Shown one piece after another: positions 59,801 through 64,000 of a stretch of 64,000 nucleotides of DNA. The notes under the pieces are model-generated. The model saw only the letters and a program-made list of their open reading frames with translations, did not search any database and was not told where the DNA came from. The first letter of the stretch is position 1. Each line of letters opens with the position of its first letter. This DNA is from Mycteria americana (lineage: Eukaryota > Chordata > Aves > Ciconiiformes > Ciconiidae): positions 30,237,683-30,301,682 of the forward strand of contig NC_134396.1 of the NCBI RefSeq assembly GCF_035582795.1. Reading direction: 5' to 3'. Position numbers and translations under genes: made by a program.

Positions 59801-62800
59801 GATTCTTTTTCGGACGCTCGATTTTATTTCCAGAGTATAACAATAATCATGCTTATTTTGTAACTAATGACAGCATTCTTTTGAGATTTATCTCATTGCA
59901 ACTCCCTAGCGCTTGGAAATACAGAGAGCTGCCAATTCCAAGCATTTTCCTAGAAGAATTAGTCAGAGACAGCAGACAGCAATACTTCTCTCCACCTTTT
60001 CTGGTAGCTATTGTGATGGTTGCCTTGTAAAGACAGAGAGCCCAGTTTATTACCAATTGGTTCTGTTGTGGTCATGGTAACAGACAAATGAGAAAAGCCA
60101 TGGCTCATTCAGTTTATATGCTATTTTCTTTTAACAAAAGAATTTTGTAGTTTCACTGTAGATTGGTTGGATTGGTTTTGTTCCTGTCTATCAGCAATCT
60201 TAAGAACATTTTTCTTGGTACATTTCTGTATTGATTTCATGCCAGTGTCTGAAAAACAGGACTTTAAGTAGCAAGAATGATCCAAGTATGAAGATTTTTC
60301 TTCTAAGAGCCTGGTCCTGAAAGATAGGGAGTGTTTAATAATTTGCAAAGTATCTGTCTTAATTTTAGCCACTATTATTACCAACATCTTTACTTCACCT
60401 TTAACCTGAATGAATCATATGTTTGTCTCATACATACATTTATCTGCATTGCAAGCTTTGATTTTCCTTTCATACTTGACAGTGCTTAAATCTGATTACT
60501 CAGAACCTGCTCCTGTAACTGGATCTGTGCAGGAACATCTTGTCCTTGTCCCCTTGGTAACAGTGCGTCTCTGTATGGCAACAAGAGTTCATGTAAGTTG
60601 TACCTCTTCGTTGGTAATGGGAATTTGCAGAGGTACAACGAACTGCCCCATACGGGTCCAGTGACAGCAGGACTGGAGCCCCGATAGCCATTCCTCTGGC
60701 CTGTAACACAAAGGGATGGACAGTGCAGTATGGCTATAACAAAAGAGATGGTGTTCAATATCTGCCACTGAACCACTGGGCCACCTTGGTCACGTAATTT
60801 TCCTGTCAATCTTCCAATATCCCTTACTGCAGGAGGTGGACAGTTACGTTCGTGGCCTTTACAGAGCCACTGGGGAAATAAGGTATTAGTACAGGAAAAA
60901 TATCTGTTATTATTCCAAACACCTGAAAAAAAAGTCAGGTACAAAATTCCCCAAGGGCACACCTACCTCTGGTGTACTGCCAGCAACATTACTGATGTTT
61001 TAGTAAGGATTTTAATATATACTGGCTTAATGTGAGCAGGTATTATTAAGGCACTAAACATACATTAAAACATGTCAACTATTGAATCATCTGAAAGTTA
61101 GTTGAACTAATGCATAATCTACTCTAAGTATATAAAGATCTTCACATGTATACACCAGAGCATTATAAAGCAGCAAGGATTTTGCTGACTTTATAACCAG
61201 AGACCTTGCATACGAAATAATTTTTCTTGAGCTTCTGGGTGTCATGGAGCTAAATATAGCTTGGTATAGCACAAGTAAATGCAGTCAAAACATCTCCATT
61301 ATGTGGAAATAAAATATACTTTAGAAAAGAAACTCTAGAAGGAAAGGAGAACTCATTTTTGAAAAGTGGACACCCACAGAGGATGTCAAAGGCTCCATAT
61401 GGTCTCTCAAATCAGTATATAGCACACAAGCATTCATTTTATATATCCACATGCTAATCTGAGCATCCTGATGCAGAATTTGGGTTTCTGAATAAAATTA
61501 CCACACTTGCAAATCAAGCTCCTGACGGTAGGTCTACCTACAAAATCTATTTAAGTATTATTTTAGGTTTGTTTTAAATTTTGCCTCACGGATTTCATGT
61601 AAAGTTGTTTTCTGATGCACATGCTGAGCCGTGATACTGGGTTTTGTTTTTGTTAGGAAGGGAATAGCGGGGATGGCACACAGGCATAAGTGAGACTATT
61701 TTAGAGACAAACACACTAATGAAGTGTCCTTGTAAAGTTAGACGGTTTATGCAACCATCTGGTTAATTCTTTGACAGCGATGTTCAAAGTAAGCAGCTTG
61801 TCATACTAATACAGCCTGTTACCTCTTCCGTTATTACTACATGTAATTACAAACTATATTTCTTTTACTTTTGTATAAAAAGCTACTCCTTTCAGTGAAT
61901 GAAATTTTAAAACTTTGTTGCCCATTGACATATCTGGCATATAAAATCGTGTTCATCTTCTGTGTTACAGCAGGGTATTTTAGCTGTACAATGTCAGCAT
62001 GCCAGTTCTGTTGTGAACAATACTAGCGTTAATAATCACATGCATCACACACTTGCATGCAACTTCATGAGATATTCACTTTCCAAAACCATTATTGTAA
62101 CAACTGTTCTCATTTATACAGTACAGAATATTGGATAGGGCTACATGTCTGTTGATTTTAACTTCAGATTTTCAAAATTCAAAATAACGCACATACTTAT
62201 TTCGTAGCAGTAGTTGCTCATTTTGGGCCAAATTACTTAAAAAATTACAGAGATGTTTTGGAATTATAAAAGGAGGGCATAAATACAGAAATAAACAATC
62301 TTGAAATTAATGTAGTACACTCTCTGTGTTACCAAACAAAAAGTGTTTACCAGAGTTGTTTGAAAACTTTAAGAAAAGAAAGCTTAAAGATTGGAAGGGA
62401 AAATGTCAGTTTATATCCTTTGAGAAACCTTTATCTAAAAGCAAATCAGAGGTCTTATTTTAGCTTGTTTCTTGCACTGATTTGCAGTTTTTCAGTGTGT
62501 GGGATGGGAAAGTTTTTCAGTGTGTGTGATGAGGAAAAAAAAATTCAGGGTGTTGATTTATAACCTTATAAGCTGTGCATCCCTTTCTTGCAGCAGTTTT
62601 AAATCTATTTTTGATCCAGAAAGGAAAAGAGATTGAAACAATACTAAAGGATTTTTTCAGCTCTTGACTTTTTTTCTTTTACTTTCCATGAGCCTCCCCA
62701 GTAGGGTCTATTTGTATATGTGAATTTAAAAGTGGTAAGACTTGATAACTTGTCACAATAAGTCATTTGTATTAATAGTCAGTCTTACATTACTCCAAGC

Positions 62801-63471
62801 TGTGTTTGGGACAAAGCTAGCAAGTATTTTACATATGGAAGGCCTTATGGATCTTGTTCTAGTATGCAAATTAAAAGATGATGAGTAGAAGACAACAGTC
62901 TAGTAGAACATGCATTTAAGAGAAATGCATATCATTATTTTTGAACCACAGAGAAAATTTAGACAGTTTAAAATCTTTCCAGTCGTACCCTTTAGGGCAC
63001 TGCAGAGGGACAGACTTCCTCAGCACTTATGTGATATTCAGTGGAGATCTAGAAATTCAGATGTGAAGGCCCCTAAGAAGTTTTAAGAGCTTTCACTTTG
63101 CGTCATAAAATATTAGTGAATACAAACGGCAATCTTTAAAGAGCTATTACCAACCAGTTGCCCATAAGCACCCATTTGAAGATGCGAAGACTGATGTTTC
63201 GACCTCTTCTTCAAAGAAGAAACTATTAAAAAAAATCATTACCTCTATTTTTACATAAATCCACTACAGTCCCTTTTTAGCATTTAGCAAGAGAGCCACT
63301 CCGTTGTGCAGAACACACCGACTTACAACAACAGTTACTTACAGGTTTTCTGACGTCCGGGAGGGAAGCCCACAGTGGAAAAACAATGGGTAATACAAGA
63401 AGGTAGGTGAGCTGCTTGCGTGGGGTGTCAGGCCAGGCCAGGCTGAGAGGCTGGTCCTCATCCTCTTCATT
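53643..63471 (-). CDS. SLC24A2: SLC24A2 (NCKX2), K+-dependent Na+/Ca2+ exchanger 2 (3' partial; last four coding exons)
   Basis: A plasma-membrane antiporter of neurons and cones that exports Ca2+ and K+ in exchange for Na+. Exons 63471-63343, 56702-56613, 56165-55999 and 53892-53643 join in frame into the C-terminal 211 residues. In order these are: the acidic end of the large cytosolic loop ([15 protein letters not shown]), the TM segment [37 protein letters not shown] to MVWWAHQ, the complete alpha-2 repeat, further TM segments and the CPVSI terminus. The alpha-2 repeat [20 protein letters not shown]...SNIFDITVG retains both ion-binding aspartates: TSIPD, equivalent to human D548, and NIFD, 27 residues later, equivalent to D575. 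All junctions are GT-AG. The 5' exons lie right of the window. The ending and the [20 protein letters not shown] segment favour NCKX2 over NCKX1, and synteny supports this. Confidence 0.95.
53893..55998 (-). other. SLC24A2 last intron
   Basis: A 2.1-kb intron. Two adjacent perfect hairpins at 53990-54052 lie about 100 nt upstream of its acceptor in transcript terms. Nothing else is recognised. Confidence 0.8.
53990..54052 (-). repeat. Twin perfect hairpins near the last SLC24A2 splice acceptor
   Basis: Hairpin 1 has 16-bp perfect arms 53990-54005 and 54011-54026 (TTACTGCATAAAGTTA and its complement) with a 5-nt loop. Hairpin 2 has 10-bp perfect arms 54029-54038 and 54043-54052 (TTAGAATGAC and its complement) with a 4-nt AAAT loop. 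Only two bases separate them. Confidence 0.9.
55999..56165 (-). CDS. SLC24A2: SLC24A2 exon encoding the alpha-2 repeat
   Basis: A 167-nt exon, acceptor TTTTAG, donor GTAAGT. It encodes [55 protein letters not shown] plus two bases of the next glycine. Both key aspartates are intact. Confidence 0.96.
56166..56612 (-). other. SLC24A2 intron between the 90-nt and alpha-2 exons
   Basis: A 447-bp intron; no internal feature is seen. Confidence 0.8.
56613..56702 (-). CDS. SLC24A2: SLC24A2 internal exon (90 nt)
   Basis: Acceptor TTTCAG, donor GTAAGG, phase 0 at both ends. It encodes [20 protein letters not shown] and [10 protein letters not shown], a membrane segment preceding the alpha-2 repeat. 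Confidence 0.95.
56703..63342 (-). other. SLC24A2 6.6-kb intron
   Basis: AT-rich. No alternative exon or named mobile element can be supported. A plus-strand open frame at 57908-58222 and a minus-strand one at 60486-60962 lack domains. Confidence 0.75.
63343..63471 (-). CDS. SLC24A2: SLC24A2 internal exon (129 nt)
   Basis: Acceptor TCTTACAG, donor GTAAGT, phase 0 at both ends, 43 codons. The acidic loop end [20 protein letters not shown] leads into the hydrophobic [18 protein letters not shown] and DVRKP. Confidence 0.95.
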
Positions 63472-64000
63472 CTGTAAGAAAAGCCTCAGTGAGCAGAATA
63501 TTGAAGTGGATGAATGAGGTTAGGGACCCTTTAAAGAGGAGTCCTGAGGACTGTGCTGTGTTTCAGTGAGAACCCATGGGGTCTGAAAACATGGCATTAA
63601 CACCACACCTACCTAACAACATTAGCTAGGACACAATAAAAACATTTTGGCCAGACTACGAGGTATCCCTGCAGCAAAGGCTGCCTGAGGATGTTTGTTT
63701 GCGGCTATGAGCAGTGTCGTCCCTTCTCGCTGGAGGGGAACCTTGTGCCTCTGATACATCTTCCCACAGGCTCTCCCTTGGGATGTGGGCTAGTCTAGTC
63801 AGGGATCAAAACTGATCTGGACTGCATCAAGCCTGGCCACATAGATAGAGATAGTGATAGCGATAGTGATAGAGCTAGAGCTAGAGCTAGAGACAGAGAC
63901 AGAGATAGAGATAGAGCTAAAGGTAGAGATAGAGGTAGAGGGAGGAGGGGTGGGAGAGAAACAGAGACAGAGATACAGATGTGTGTGTGTGCACACACAC
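63472..64000 (-). other. SLC24A2 intron, continues off window
   Basis: Upstream of the acceptor at 63472 this intron runs off the right edge. It ends in a decayed GATA/GAGA-type simple repeat. Confidence 0.8.
63841..64000 (+). repeat. Interrupted AGATAG/AGAGCT hexamer microsatellite ending in GT/CA
   Basis: About 140 bp of near-continuous hexamers of the AGATAG, TGATAG, AGCTAG and AGACAG type. It is followed by GGGAGG-rich purines and a GTGTGTGTGTGCACACACAC end. The run probably continues beyond the window. The serine/leucine-rich open frames on the minus strand are artefacts of this repeat. Confidence 0.9.

Noticed and set aside
63795-63998. Minus-strand Ser/Leu-rich open frames at the right end
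   Set aside because: Direct products of the hexamer microsatellite.

Overview
This is a vertebrate, almost certainly avian, genomic window. It has large spliced genes with GT-AG introns, a CpG island, vertebrate 3' ends, decayed CR1 LINE fragments, and a solo LTR that I recognise as an endogenous-retrovirus family common in neoavian bird assemblies. The gene order RPS6 - ACER2 - SLC24A2 matches human 9p22, which corresponds to the bird Z chromosome, so Z linkage is a reasonable inference. Species cannot be named from the sequence. There is no prokaryotic content, no CRISPR array and no operon.

Layout. (1) 1-2500, minus strand: the 5' half of RPS6, coding exons 1-3 (codons 1-116 plus one base of codon 117). 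Exons 4 onward lie off the left edge. (2) 2140-4140: a CpG island holding the divergent RPS6 and ACER2 promoters. The RPS6 side shows a 5'-TOP-like start, an ETS site, a perfect TCTCGCGAGA palindrome and an inverted CCAAT box. The ACER2 side has a strong G-quadruplex-type tract. (3) 3773-22612, plus strand: the complete six-exon ACER2 coding sequence (275 codons plus stop). All expected metal-binding and catalytic residues of an alkaline ceramidase are present. A probable 3.1-kb 3' UTR follows, ending near 25.77 kb. A 576-bp solo LTR lies antisense in intron 3. (4) About 25.8-46.7 kb: a gene-free intergenic interval with two old CR1 remnants and a 1.14-kb minisatellite of exactly 57 units of 20 bp, arranged in a 40/120-bp higher-order pattern. 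(5) About 46.7-64.0 kb, minus strand: the 3' part of SLC24A2 (NCKX2). It contains the last four coding exons, encoding the C-terminal 211 residues with the complete alpha-2 ion-exchange repeat, plus a likely long 3' UTR ending at a cluster of three AATAAA signals. ACER2 and SLC24A2 are convergent; RPS6 and ACER2 are divergent.

The three genes do not form a functional system. They are a housekeeping ribosomal gene, a Golgi ceramidase and a neuronal or photoreceptor cation exchanger kept together by ancient synteny. I found no convincing undescribed gene system. The items most worth a second look are the higher-order minisatellite, the antisense LTR with intact-looking TATA and polyadenylation signals, the paired perfect hairpins just upstream of the last SLC24A2 exon, and several sequence-encoded structures in promoters and introns.
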